From contig NZ_LR027880.1 of NCBI RefSeq assembly GCF_900537995.1, positions 2,798,001 through 2,862,000 of the forward strand: a DNA stretch of 64,000 nucleotides, written 5' to 3'. The notes beneath the pieces were generated by a model. The model had not been told where the DNA came from. It ran no database searches and saw only the letters and a program-made list of their open reading frames with translations. Position numbers and translations under genes: made by a program. Shown here one piece after another: positions 1-7,717 of this stretch (its first letter is position 1; each line of letters starts with the position of its first letter). Origin of the DNA: Roseburia intestinalis L1-82. Its GTDB lineage: Bacteria; Bacillota; Clostridia; Lachnospirales; Lachnospiraceae.

Positions 1-889
1 TTGTCATAGCAGTAGCAAATACTTTAAGACCGTTCAGAAGATAAAACATACCTTTTTTATCTGAAGCATTGGCAAAGGCTTTTTTTACATCAAAGCGGAC
101 AAAAGCAGCATAAGGAATTACGGAAAGAACTGCTCCGGCACAATACACTGCCAAAATGAGATGATCTTCATACGCTCCCGATATAAATTGAGAAACAAGC
201 AACTTTGCTAAGACGAATAATGCAGCATATGAAATCATATCAGCCACTACAGCTTTTAGAGCAATCACAGCAGCATTTTCGCCCAGAGAAGCTCGTACAA
301 CTACTTCCTTTTGCCTGCGTATCACCTCAATCATATTAAGTACAATCATCAATATGGCAACCAGGCCCCAAACAATGAACATCATATCAGTTTCGGTTGA
401 TTGCCAAAACTCTGGCTGCGATATAGAATATTCTTTTGCCAAATCTTGATATGTGGCAATAATGTCATCATCATCACCGATATAGCTGACCATTATTTCC
501 TGTCCATTGCCTGTGTTTTTTGCTTCTCTAAAATCTTCAAATTCTATTACGGTGATTCCACCTATCAAAGCCGTATATGTTTTTTCCTCAATATCCATTG
601 TGCTTTTAAGACTATCCCGAACAACGGTATCATCACCATAAATATAAAGTCTTGTCTGATAATTAGAAACTCTCTGATTAAAAGTCGAAAAAATATGAAC
701 ACCATGCTTCTCAGCTGTATCTTCTGCATTGGCTAAAAATGAATCCATATCGTCATTAGTAGTTGTGTATCTGGACGATAAATAATAAGCACCATTAAAG
801 TTCCAGAGCATATTTTGATATACTTCAGCTTGCATAACAAAAGCAAAAATAATCGTAATCAACAGCAATATATTTCTTATATGTTTCAT
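1..889 (-). CDS. Bacteriocin-type ABC transporter permease (partial, C-terminus off window)
   Basis: The reading frame opens at an ATG at 889 and stays open to the window edge, giving about 296 N-terminal residues with no stop. It starts with a hydrophobic N-terminal segment, has an extracytoplasmic-looking region of about 130 residues, then hydrophobic segments near residues 165-190, 215-235 and 240-265. The charged stretch RRQKEVVVRASLGEN after the second membrane segment resembles the FtsX-like permeases called bacteriocin-associated integral membrane proteins (DUF1430-like). These usually work with an ATPase encoded next door, here probably beyond base 1. An AGGAGG lies 14 bases upstream, inside the end of the preceding small gene, so coupling is likely. 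It would be cargo of the serine-recombinase element. The family is an inference from topology and the short motif. Confidence 0.6.
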   Translation of the reverse strand, partial: MKHIRNILLLITIIFAFVMQAEVYQNMLWNFNGAYYLSSRYTTTNDDMDSFLANAEDTAEKHGVHIFSTFNQRVSNYQTRLYIYGDDTVVRDSLKSTMDIEEKTYTALIGGITVIEFEDFREAKNTGNGQEIMVSYIGDDDDIIATYQDLAKEYSISQPEFWQSTETDMMFIVWGLVAILMIVLNMIEVIRRQKEVVVRASLGENAAVIALKAVVADMISYAALFVLAKLLVSQFISGAYEDHLILAVYCAGAVLSVIPYAAFVRFDVKKAFANASDKKGMFYLLNGLKVFATAMT

Positions 890-898
890 TTGAAATTC

Positions 899-1108
899 TT
901 AAACCTCCTTTGAATAGGTAACAGACACACGATTGCCCAAAATACTAATATGGATTTTTTCATACAACCACATTCTCTTGTTAGATTCTAATTTTCCGTT
1001 TTCTTTATTCGCATAAATTGTACCATAAAACTCGTGAACAATTCTACCGCAACTTTGGACTACATGAGAAAAGTCCGAACAGTTTTCTGCCCGGACTTCC
1101 TCGCTCAA
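899..1108 (-). CDS. Small hypothetical protein downstream of tnpV
   Basis: A 69-residue reading frame starts with an ATG that overlaps the tnpV stop codon (ATGA arrangement), so it could be translated by coupling. No signal peptide, membrane segment or family motif is visible. Its last codons (AAG GAG GTT) also form the ribosome site for the ABC permease gene that follows. It may be a real accessory gene of the mobile element or only the open tail left where transposon and cargo were joined. I do not recognise it. Confidence 0.35.
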   Translation of the reverse strand: MSEEVRAENCSDFSHVVQSCGRIVHEFYGTIYANKENGKLESNKRMWLYEKIHISILGNRVSVTYSKEV

Positions 1109-1449
1109 TCATAAATCAATTCCGCTTTCACAATCTCCTCTGCCTGTGCCTTGCAAGCGTTCATCTGCCGCACCCATTCCATTTGGTTTTTGGCTTTTAG
1201 TTGCTCGGTCACGCCGTTTTGCTCTGCCAGTGACCGCACGATCAGCTCCATGCGGTTTCGTGCCGCTTCGTCAATCTCGGCGCAATGCTCAAAGAGCTTG
1301 TCGGATAGCACCAGCTCATTGAACAGTATCGGACGGTGCATTTCCAGATACGCCTTGCGAAGTCTGCCGTAGTGTCCGAGGGGCTTGGTCTTGCGGATAA
1401 CGATGTTCGGGATAAGATAATCGCCGTTCTGTGTATAAGTGATATTCAT
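1105..1449 (-). CDS. tnpV: Transposon-encoded protein TnpV
   Basis: This 114-residue protein has the features of TnpV, a small protein found beside large serine recombinases in clostridial mobilisable transposons. Visible hallmarks are an N-terminal GDYLIPN segment, a central helical region with HRPILFNEL, and the C-terminal block AEQNGVTEQLKAKNQMEW followed by an NACKAQAEEIV helix. Its start ATG overlaps the recombinase stop codon by four bases (ATGA), so the two are translationally coupled. Its biochemical role is not established; related proteins accompany the excision module. Family assignment is from recognisable motifs. Confidence 0.85.
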   Translation of the reverse strand: MNITYTQNGDYLIPNIVIRKTKPLGHYGRLRKAYLEMHRPILFNELVLSDKLFEHCAEIDEAARNRMELIVRSLAEQNGVTEQLKAKNQMEWVRQMNACKAQAEEIVKAELIYD

Positions 1450-3332
1450 GCTGTTTGTACTCCTTTCATCGGCTCTCTCTGCGGTAAACTGCTGACAGGG
1501 ACGAACACTCCCTTTGCAATATCCTCCGCACGAATAGCGGCTTTCTTGGCTTCGATTTCTGCCTTTTTTCTCCCCTTGATTTTGTCCTCGTATCGCTTCT
1601 GCGCTCCGCTGGCTTTCCGCTTCAAGTAGTTCTGATGAAGCCTGTCCTTGCGTTCCTCACGCTTGCGGATTTCCTCTAATTCCTCCGGGGTAAGCTCCGC
1701 TTCTCCAAACGCCGGGGGAACGAATCGCCCAACAAAATTGAAGTAAATCTCGACCTCCTGTGTGGTCTGTATACTGCCTTTGCGGTCACGCTCATGCACA
1801 AGGATTTTCTCGATAAACTCGTTGAGCATGGCAATGGTCAGCTTGTCGAAGTTCTCGTATTTGTCAATCAGAGCGATAAAACGGTCAGCGTCCTTTTCGT
1901 GCTTTTCATAACTCCTGATAGCCTTTTCCAGAGCAGAGATTTCATCGGTAAGCTCGGCTTGCTCCTTTGCGTATTGAGCGTCCAGAGTGGCGTATCTGCT
2001 GTCGGACAGCTTTCCTAAAATGTTGTCCTCATAGATTTTGCAGAGCAGAACTTCCAGATCGGAAACTCTCTGCTTTGCGGCGGCAAGGCGTGTCCGCTGT
2101 TTCCTGACCTCTGTGGTCTGCTGGCTGGACTGTGCTTCCTGCACCACACGGACAAACTCGGCTCGGTCATGCTTGGCATATTCTGCAATGGCTTTCAGCA
2201 TTTCAGAGACAAGGGACAGCACCACATCTTCATTGATACGGTGCTGTGTGGCGCAGAGCTTTCCGACCGGGATTTTGCTGTACTGTGAGCAGGTATATTG
2301 AGAGATACGCTTGCCGTTGTTGGTGCGGTGGACATACATCTTGCCGCCGCAATCGGCGCAATAAAGCAAGCCTGTGAGGGGAGCTGCTTCGCCCCAGCCG
2401 TCCGGGTAGCGTCTGACATTCCCACGGATTTTCTGCACAAGGTCAAAGGTCTGCTGGTCAATGATAGCTTCATGGGTATTCTCGAAAATCGTCCATTCGT
2501 CCTCCGGGACATAATGGCTTTTCTTGTCCTTGAAGTGCTTTCGGGTCTTGAAATTGATGGTGTGTCCCAGATATTCACGCTTTTCAAGAAGGTTGCAGAT
2601 GGTGGAAGAACCCCAGCCGTACACATCTTTGAAAGTCTTATTCTTGTTCACGCCCTCGCCGTGCTGGGCAAGGTAAGCGGACGGAATGAGGATTTTTTCT
2701 TCTTTCAGCTTGCTGGCGATCTGATACGGACCGTAGCCCTCAATCGTCATGGCAAAGATACGCTTGACCACCTCTGCGGCTTCGGGGTCAACCAACCATT
2801 GGTCTCTGGCTTCGTTCCAGAGATAGCCGTAAATGACTGTGCCTGTGAGGTGCTTGCCGGACTTGCCTTTGGACTGGAAAGTGGAACGGATTTTACGGCT
2901 GGTGTCTCTGGCGTAATACTCGTTCATAATGTTGCGGAAAGGGGTAAAATCATCGTCCCCTCTGGCACTGTCCACGCCGTCATTGATGGCGATAAGGCGA
3001 ACGCCACGCTGACGCAGGATTTCCATAATCTGACCGACTTTCAGATAGTCACGACCCATGCGGCTCATGTCCTTGATACACAGGTACTCCACATTCCCGG
3101 CTTCCACTTCTTTCATCATTGCTAAAAATCCGGGACGGTCAAAGCAGGTGCCGCTAATGCCATCGTCCGTGAAATGGACAATGTTTGTAAAACCCTGCCG
3201 TGCGGCGAACTCCTCCAACATTGCTTTTTGATTGGATATGGAGTTGCTCTCACGCTGCTGGTCATCATCTTTGCCAAAGTCATCACGGCTCAGTCGTTCG
3301 TACAGAGCAGTGATTTTCTCGTTTTTTCTCAT
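1446..3332 (-). CDS. Large serine recombinase of a mobilisable element
   Basis: The enzyme cuts and rejoins DNA at attachment sites to integrate and excise its element. The start is placed at ATG 3332, residue 360 of a longer fused frame, because AAAGGAG lies just upstream and the catalytic domain begins there. The 628-residue product has the resolvase domain with nucleophile Ser15 in ERLSRDD, the arginine-rich MSRMGRDYLK motif near residue 90, the Recombinase domain (about 165-270), a zinc-ribbon with Cys325, Cys328 and Cys348, and a coiled-coil region (about 390-500), all standard for large serine recombinases. The frame continues unbroken upstream into the truncated virD4 gene, so a VirD4-recombinase fusion could also be made. 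A 22-bp inverted repeat lies just upstream. Confidence 0.92.
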   Translation of the reverse strand: MRKNEKITALYERLSRDDFGKDDDQQRESNSISNQKAMLEEFAARQGFTNIVHFTDDGISGTCFDRPGFLAMMKEVEAGNVEYLCIKDMSRMGRDYLKVGQIMEILRQRGVRLIAINDGVDSARGDDDFTPFRNIMNEYYARDTSRKIRSTFQSKGKSGKHLTGTVIYGYLWNEARDQWLVDPEAAEVVKRIFAMTIEGYGPYQIASKLKEEKILIPSAYLAQHGEGVNKNKTFKDVYGWGSSTICNLLEKREYLGHTINFKTRKHFKDKKSHYVPEDEWTIFENTHEAIIDQQTFDLVQKIRGNVRRYPDGWGEAAPLTGLLYCADCGGKMYVHRTNNGKRISQYTCSQYSKIPVGKLCATQHRINEDVVLSLVSEMLKAIAEYAKHDRAEFVRVVQEAQSSQQTTEVRKQRTRLAAAKQRVSDLEVLLCKIYEDNILGKLSDSRYATLDAQYAKEQAELTDEISALEKAIRSYEKHEKDADRFIALIDKYENFDKLTIAMLNEFIEKILVHERDRKGSIQTTQEVEIYFNFVGRFVPPAFGEAELTPEELEEIRKREERKDRLHQNYLKRKASGAQKRYEDKIKGRKKAEIEAKKAAIRAEDIAKGVFVPVSSLPQREPMKGVQTA

Positions 3333-3359
3333 AACTTGCGCTCCTTTCTTCGGTTTTAG

Positions 3360-3419
3360 GTTGTGTGTTCTAAGAGACTTCCCAACCGCTTGATTAAGAA
3401 GTCTTTTAGAGCATACAAC
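3360..3419. repeat. Imperfect inverted repeat at the end of the serine-recombinase element
   Basis: Two 22-base arms (3360-3381 and 3398-3419) are reverse complements with a few mismatches and are separated by 16 bases. They lie exactly where the VirD4 reading frame stops matching its family and just before the recombinase ribosome site. This is the expected place for an attachment-site end bound by a large serine recombinase. The crossover would be near 3420-3425. The matching other end lies outside the window. Confidence 0.6.
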
Positions 3420-4442
3420 ACCTGCGGCAAGTTTATATTTCTTATACTGTCTTACCGCAAAGTGGTTCGGGTTCTTCTGCTCCAGCTCCTCAAACAGCAG
3501 GTCTACCGCATTTTTGAAATTTTCATCATCTTCCCTTGCTTCACTGGCATCCACCAGATCAATCAGCATGGAAAAATTCTGTTCTTCCTCCGGTGCTTCG
3601 TACCAGATATATGCGATCAGTGCCGTGTAATAGAGCTTTTCGGCTTTCACCCAGAAATCCTCAGAGGCTTGCTGTCCTTCCCCTTTAGTATTTACAATGA
3701 TTGTGTTTACGAGTTTCAGAATGTCCTTTTCGCTCCGGATGTAAGCGAAAGGGTTGTAATGCATTGATTTTGCAAAGTTAATGGTATTAAGCACCTTAAT
3801 CCGGTAATCATTCTTAGACAGCATCCTGCCGCATTCGACCAGCACAGTGCCTTTCGGATCAGTTACCACATAGGAACTGTGCATCTGCATAAGGTTCGGC
3901 TTCACAAAAAAGCGTGTCTTACCGGAGCCGGAACCACCGATCACAAGAATGTTTTTATTCCTTGCATACTTCGGCTGCTTTGGTCTGCCGGACATCATAA
4001 GACGCTCTGTTGCCGTTAAAAGCACGTTGTTTTCAAATACCGGATCGACATAAGGCTCTATGTCTTTGGCAGTTCCCCACCTTGCCGAACCGTATTCTAC
4101 TCCCTGCCGGAATTTCTTTGCATTTTTCGCTTTATAATATACTACCATACGAAATCCTATCCCGCATCCCACGCCAACCAGTAAATCCCTCGGCATAAAA
4201 CTGGGAAACGGGTTTACAAACGCACCTCCCATCCCATTGATCGTGTCCAACACCTTCTGTAATGTGTTATCTCCTGCCTGCTGTCCATACAGCCATGAAA
4301 CCTTATTAAAGACATATCCAAATATCACATAGGGAGCACATTTGAGGGCAAGCTGCTTCCCATTTACCCCTCTGCACTTTTCTTTGAGAGTTTTCGGGAT
4401 TGACTGCAAATCCTTTACAATCCCGTCAATGACCTTGCTTAT
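3420..4442 (-). pseudogene. virD4: Truncated VirD4/TraG-type coupling protein, interrupted by the recombinase element
   Basis: Type IV coupling proteins are membrane ATPases that bring the relaxosome to the conjugation channel. The frame encodes about 330 N-terminal residues: the ALKCAPYVIFGYVFN membrane segment, a second hydrophobic stretch (DLLVGVGCGIGFRMVV), and the Walker A motif GGSGSGKT with the following TDPKGT block. After KYKLAAG the family sequence ends and transposon sequence begins, so Walker B and the C-terminal half are missing and must lie beyond base 1. The frame has no ATG start. A TTG at 4409 is possible, but AGGGG lies correctly spaced before an ATA codon at 4442 that overlaps the pcfB stop, suggesting the normal start was lost. 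Conjugation by this copy is probably impaired unless the element excises. Confidence 0.85.
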
Positions 4443-4912
4443 AGGCTCTGTCCCCTGTCTTTGTTTTTCTCTCTGCTCCGCTCCCTGTTATTATTCTGTG
4501 CGATCATCTTCTGAAGTCCTTTCAGTTTCTGCCGTAATGACGGACGCTGCTGCTTTTTCTCATTAACTTTTACAAATTCCTTGAACGCCTGTGCAATCAC
4601 ATCGGCATCCTTACCCTTAAAAAATACAAGGTATTTTGGCGGCTCCGTGGTCTTATCCCGCTTCACAGCAAAATCTACATTGTACTTTCTCGCTACACGC
4701 TCAAAAGCCTTAATGTTATCATCCGTGACCTCTATGGACTTCGCACCTGCTCCCTGACCGACCAGCTTTTTCACCGGTATTTTCCCGTGGGAAGGCTCTT
4801 TATGCTTCTGATGTTCCAGATACATCTTCATCGCCTTCTGGAGAACACTTGCGGTCAGTTTGGATGTTTTGATTGCAAGGGCAATCGTTTTTTGTGTTGT
4901 TTCCTCCTGCAC
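4439..4912 (-). CDS. pcfB: PcfB family protein (DUF3801)
   Basis: PcfB-type proteins are encoded immediately before the VirD4/PcfC coupling protein in Gram-positive conjugative plasmids and ICEs and are thought to help dock the relaxosome. This 157-residue protein shows the family pattern: a helical N-terminus, the SHGKIPVKKLVGQGAG block near residues 40-57, a central DDNIKAFERVARKYNVDFAVKRD segment, and a basic C-terminal tail. The start is a GTG at 4912 preceded by AAGGAGG at ideal spacing. The stop overlaps the position where the virD4 start should be. Gene order fits Tn1549-like elements. Confidence 0.85.
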   Translation of the reverse strand: MQEETTQKTIALAIKTSKLTASVLQKAMKMYLEHQKHKEPSHGKIPVKKLVGQGAGAKSIEVTDDNIKAFERVARKYNVDFAVKRDKTTEPPKYLVFFKGKDADVIAQAFKEFVKVNEKKQQRPSLRQKLKGLQKMIAQNNNRERSREKNKDRGQSL

Positions 4913-4992
4913 AGTGTACCTCCTTCCTGATCTTCACTCTTTTTATCAGGGCGGAACCAACAGCCTGTGGAGTTGTATTTTCATTCCCATAT

Positions 4993-5178
4993 TTACAAGT
5001 CCTCTCCTTCCTCATGTTCCCTGTCCCACCAGTTCAGTTCTTCCTCATAAAAATCATCCAAAGCAGACCTGAGCTCTTCCTCCTGCTTTTTTGCCTTTAT
5101 TACATCCCTCACTGCCTTTACTACAACTGCCCCTACTGCAATCACAATTAACAAATTCTTTCCATTTTTTCTACTCAT
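4993..5178 (-). CDS. Small membrane-anchored ICE protein
   Basis: A 61-residue product starts MSRKNGKNLLIVIAVGAVVVKAV: a short basic N-terminus, one hydrophobic segment (about residues 8-22), then a charged, acidic C-terminus rich in Glu. This suggests a single-pass membrane protein with a cytoplasmic acidic tail. GGGAC lies before the start codon, and a perfect 25-bp palindrome sits immediately upstream. It precedes pcfB in the conjugation operon. I do not recognise a family. Confidence 0.6.
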   Translation of the reverse strand: MSRKNGKNLLIVIAVGAVVVKAVRDVIKAKKQEEELRSALDDFYEEELNWWDREHEEGEDL

Positions 5179-5192
5179 TTTTGTCCCTTTCC

Positions 5193-5217
5193 ACTTTTGG
5201 ACATTTTGTCCAAAAGT
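5193..5217. promoter_or_regulatory. 25-bp palindrome, copy 1 (candidate operator or recombination site)
   Basis: The arms ACTTTTGGACA and TGTCCAAAAGT are perfect reverse complements around a 3-base centre. The site lies between a terminator-like hairpin and the ribosome site of the small membrane protein. Two further near-copies occur at 7246-7270 and 7393-7417, so it is a repeated element of this ICE. It is probably an operator for an element-encoded regulator, or a boundary of the exchangeable accessory block. Confidence 0.6.
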
Positions 5218-5232
5218 CCCATAAATACATAC

Positions 5233-5274
5233 AAAAAAGGCAGCTACAAACCTTTACGGTCTATAACTGCCTTT
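5233..5274 (-). terminator. Terminator-like hairpin after the 252-residue cargo gene
   Basis: Read on the minus strand, a GGCAGTTATAGACC arm pairs with GGTTTGTAGCTGCC and is followed by a T-run. It lies directly after the stop of the 252-residue gene and before palindrome copy 1, so it would end or attenuate cargo transcription before the pcfB operon. Confidence 0.6.
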
Positions 5275-5292
5275 GCGCTGTAATAATTCTAT

Positions 5293-6051
5293 TTATTTAT
5301 ATAATGGATAATATAACAAATTATCTTTGAAAAAAATCTCCCCTAGATCACTTGCTTTGATTGGAAATGCAATATCACGCAAGCTCACACCTAAATCCAG
5401 TTTTAACGGTTTCTGTGTATCATTTATAAAAGAAATTCTAAATTCATTTTGGTATTCGTATTGTGGCATTTTCAAAAACGGATTCCATTCTATAAATCCA
5501 TGCACATCTTCAGATTTCATATAATCTACAAAACCAAGCTGTGCTTTTGATATTTCGCTATGTTGCCTTAATGCGTTACACACTCGTTCAAAAAACTTTT
5601 TCCTATCCAACACTAAAACACCATATTCTCCAAATTCTTCACCCATTTTAGCAGGGAATGGCGAAATAATTTCTTTTGAGACATTAACATATGCCGTATA
5701 TAACGATATTATTTTTCTACATCTGTTCTCTCCTCTTGAAAAGTTTTCAATTGTCCCTGGTTTATAATTTTCTGGATTATTTGTATAATCTCGAACCACA
5801 ATCATCATCTTACCATCAACAGACTCCAAATTTGCAGACATAAAATCCGGGTTGTTATGCTCAATCAAAAAAGTATTTCCCTCATTCTCATCTCCACGTC
5901 CAAGATTATCACATTGTGCAAAAAAATCTGCGGTATTAAAAAACAATTTTCCATCAAGAAAGTCTTGCTGAAATTCTTGACATGATGTGAATTTTAACAG
6001 CATATATCCATCGTATCTTCCTTTAAATTGCTCACTAATACCAATATCCAT
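5293..6051 (-). CDS. Hypothetical accessory protein, 252 aa, second gene of a cargo pair
   Basis: I do not recognise this protein with confidence. It is soluble, AT-rich in codon use and about 252 residues long. The N-terminal part has LLKFTSCQEFQQDFLDGKLFFNTADFF followed by a GRGDENEG turn. This loosely recalls uncharacterised accessory proteins in which a short motif about expression level of a footprint (leaving position, element removed, size) is followed by an acidic loop, somewhat like DUF2971. The C-terminal part has YEYQNEFRISF. AAGGAGAT precedes the start ATG. It follows the 140-residue coiled-coil membrane gene by 36 bases, and the pair lies in a block bounded by copies of the 25-bp palindrome, which fits ICE cargo. 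A defence role is only a guess. Confidence 0.55.
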   Translation of the reverse strand: MDIGISEQFKGRYDGYMLLKFTSCQEFQQDFLDGKLFFNTADFFAQCDNLGRGDENEGNTFLIEHNNPDFMSANLESVDGKMMIVVRDYTNNPENYKPGTIENFSRGENRCRKIISLYTAYVNVSKEIISPFPAKMGEEFGEYGVLVLDRKKFFERVCNALRQHSEISKAQLGFVDYMKSEDVHGFIEWNPFLKMPQYEYQNEFRISFINDTQKPLKLDLGVSLRDIAFPIKASDLGEIFFKDNLLYYPLYK

Positions 6052-6087
6052 TCCTTATCTCCTTAAAATTTATAACGCATCTATGTA

Positions 6088-6510
6088 CTATAAATATTTT
6101 CCTAATACAAAACCTAATATTGCACTTAATATACAAAAGAAAAGATTCCAGAGAAAAGTTTTAGGAAACGATTTTTTTTCCTGCTTATTTAATGTGTTCT
6201 CCAATAAAACATTTAATGCCTCAACTTGCTGCTTATTCATCTCTGAAACTTGCTGACTTATTTCTGCATCTTTCTTCATCTGCACAAATAATTTCTTTTG
6301 CTTTTCCATTTCTAAAAGTGCATTATCAATTATGTTCTTTGATTCCTCTAGCTTTTTAGATACCACATCAATACTGTCAGAGATTTCTACTTGTCCCGAT
6401 TTTCTTAGTTTTTCCTTATCTAAGACTCTTTTTATTTGTTTTAAATCAATTCCAATAATATTTGATACAAGTGATATATATATTTCTGAAAAATCTAACG
6501 ACATATCCAT
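6088..6510 (-). CDS. Hypothetical coiled-coil protein with C-terminal membrane anchor, first gene of a cargo pair
   Basis: This 140-residue protein has a charged helical region (about residues 45-115, with heptad-like spacing in MEKQKKLFVQMKKDAEISQQV) and a single C-terminal hydrophobic segment (FLWNLFFCILSAILGFVLGKYL). It has no signal peptide, so it would be tail-anchored with the coiled coil in the cytoplasm. A weak GGAAAG site precedes the first ATG; a second ATG two codons later is also possible. It is co-directional with the 252-residue gene 36 bases downstream. Tail-anchored coiled-coil proteins paired with soluble partners occur in defence and toxin systems, but no motif here proves that. 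Confidence 0.55.
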   Translation of the reverse strand: MDMSLDFSEIYISLVSNIIGIDLKQIKRVLDKEKLRKSGQVEISDSIDVVSKKLEESKNIIDNALLEMEKQKKLFVQMKKDAEISQQVSEMNKQQVEALNVLLENTLNKQEKKSFPKTFLWNLFFCILSAILGFVLGKYL

Positions 6511-6581
6511 AACTCACTTTCCAAACTTTTTAGTATTTCATCTATATTATAGCCCTAAAAGTGATATTTTTCTATATACTT

Positions 6582-7232
6582 CTATGCATTCAAATATATC
6601 GTACATAGTTCCGCATACATCTTTCCATCATCAAATTTCACATCATCAAGTAACAATACCTGGAATAACACTTCCCGGACACTTTTTAATTTTACCATAG
6701 AAATCTCTACTTTTGAAAGACCATTCAGTTCTATATTTTCAAAGGCTGCCACTTTTCTTGCCACCAAACAATGTGTATACAATGCCATAATATATTTATC
6801 TGATAACACAAAGGCGTATGTTTCATTTCCCTGATATGTATATCGGTACTTCTCCAGATTTTCTTGTGACATATCGAAATAGCATCTGACTGTTTCCAAA
6901 TATACATCTCCATTATACTGCGGCATTAACTTCTTTGCATACCTTTTAATTGTTGCAAATATATTATTTCTTTCGATTGCTGTTCGAGTCCTCTTGAATA
7001 CAGGTTTTCTTCCACGCAAATCCATATACACATTATTCAGAATAGTTTTTCCGGCATATTGTCTGAAATCCCTTATTCTTAACAAATAGAATAACACATC
7101 TTCCAATTTTTTCTCTGATGTTATCTCCTGATACGAATAATCCCCAAATTCAATATGATCCAGCTTTAAAGGACTGCTCCCCTTTGCAATTTCTCGTTCC
7201 ATTACTCTATTGATATCTCTCATTGGTTCCAT
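6582..7232 (-). CDS. Hypothetical ICE protein, 216 aa
   Basis: This soluble 216-residue protein is rich in Arg, Lys and aromatic residues. The central stretch around GKTILNNVYMDLRGRKPVFKRTR looks basic and may contact nucleic acid. AGGAGGAG lies just upstream of the ATG, directly next to palindrome copy 2, so expression is probably controlled by that module. I do not recognise the family. Its place between the DUF6050-like gene and the cargo pair suggests either an accessory gene or an element-maintenance gene. Confidence 0.55.
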   Translation of the reverse strand: MEPMRDINRVMEREIAKGSSPLKLDHIEFGDYSYQEITSEKKLEDVLFYLLRIRDFRQYAGKTILNNVYMDLRGRKPVFKRTRTAIERNNIFATIKRYAKKLMPQYNGDVYLETVRCYFDMSQENLEKYRYTYQGNETYAFVLSDKYIMALYTHCLVARKVAAFENIELNGLSKVEISMVKLKSVREVLFQVLLLDDVKFDDGKMYAELCTIYLNA

Positions 7233-7245
7233 AATCTCTCCTCCT

Positions 7246-7270
7246 ACTTCTGGTCACAATGTCCAAAAGT
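7246..7270. promoter_or_regulatory. 25-bp palindrome, copy 2
   Basis: This is a degenerate copy of the palindrome at 5193-5217, with arms ACTTCTGGTCAC and GTCCAAAAGT. It lies between a terminator-like hairpin (7271-7309) and the AGGAGGAG ribosome site of the 216-residue gene, the same layout as copy 1. Its reverse complement matches copy 3 at 24 of 25 positions. Confidence 0.55.
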
Positions 7271-7309
7271 AAAAAAGGACAGCTATAAGATTTCTCCCAT
7301 AACCGCCCT
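7271..7309 (-). terminator. Terminator-like hairpin between the DUF6050-like gene and palindrome copy 2
   Basis: On the minus strand AGGGCGGTTATGGG pairs imperfectly with the later TTATAGCTGTCC arm, followed by a run of six T. It resembles the hairpin at 5233-5274 in sequence as well as position, so hairpin plus palindrome appears to be a duplicated regulatory unit. Confidence 0.5.
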
Positions 7310-7369
7310 ACCGCTGTTAATCTTTATTATTCCATTTCAGCCACCTTTAAAAATATGTCCCTTCGTTTT

Positions 7370-7717
7370 TTACATTATATCTCTGCGATCACACTTTTGG
7401 ACATCGTGACCAGAAGTGCCTGCGATTATCTTTATTATCTCCACAAATACTGCGATCATCCTTGCAATTACAATGATACCACCTATCAGACCACCAATGA
7501 CGCCATTGAATGCCAACACCCCAATGCTTCCGGCAATTCCAAAATTTTTAGGGATGAGGAACATACACATTTTCCGAATCCCATAGGGAAAACCTACCAT
7601 AATCCAAAAAAGGAAGTAATCAAATCCGTTTTCCTGTTGGCATACCGGATAACACATCAGTATCCATAAAACAAGTATCAGTACCGGAACGATAATCTTA
7701 AACAATACCCTTTTCAT
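7370..7717 (-). CDS. DUF6050-like membrane protein of the ICE
   Basis: The start is placed at ATG 7717 (MKRVLFK) because GGGGGAGG lies just upstream; an in-frame start eight codons earlier would overlap the end of repA more deeply. The roughly 115-residue product has an N-terminal membrane segment (LFKIIVPVLILVLWILMCY), an amphipathic YFLFWIMVGFPYGIRKMC segment and a glycine-rich C-terminal membrane segment (VIGGLIGGIIVIARMI). Proteins of this look follow repA in Tn1549-like elements. Function is unknown. The 3' end overlaps palindrome copy 3, and the last residues (DVQKCDRRDIM) look unlike the rest, so the C-terminus may have been altered by that insertion. Confidence 0.6.
   Translation of the reverse strand: MKRVLFKIIVPVLILVLWILMCYPVCQQENGFDYFLFWIMVGFPYGIRKMCMFLIPKNFGIAGSIGVLAFNGVIGGLIGGIIVIARMIAVFVEIIKIIAGTSGHDVQKCDRRDIM
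7393..7417. repeat. 25-bp palindrome, copy 3, inside the end of the membrane-protein gene
   Basis: The sequence has arms ACTTTTGGACA and TGACCAGAAGT. It is the inverted near-copy of 7246-7270 (24 of 25 matches), so copies 2 and 3 form an inverted pair around 122 bases. Its position inside the 3' coding end suggests it arrived by insertion or recombination. Confidence 0.55.

Noticed and set aside
4800-5015. A 71-residue minus-strand frame overlapping pcfB
   Set aside because: It overlaps the better-supported pcfB gene in another frame and has no family pattern.
7246-7417. Inverted pair of palindromes as an insertion sequence
   Set aside because: The 122 bases between them hold no transposase and no terminal duplications, so a regulatory or recombination role is more likely.
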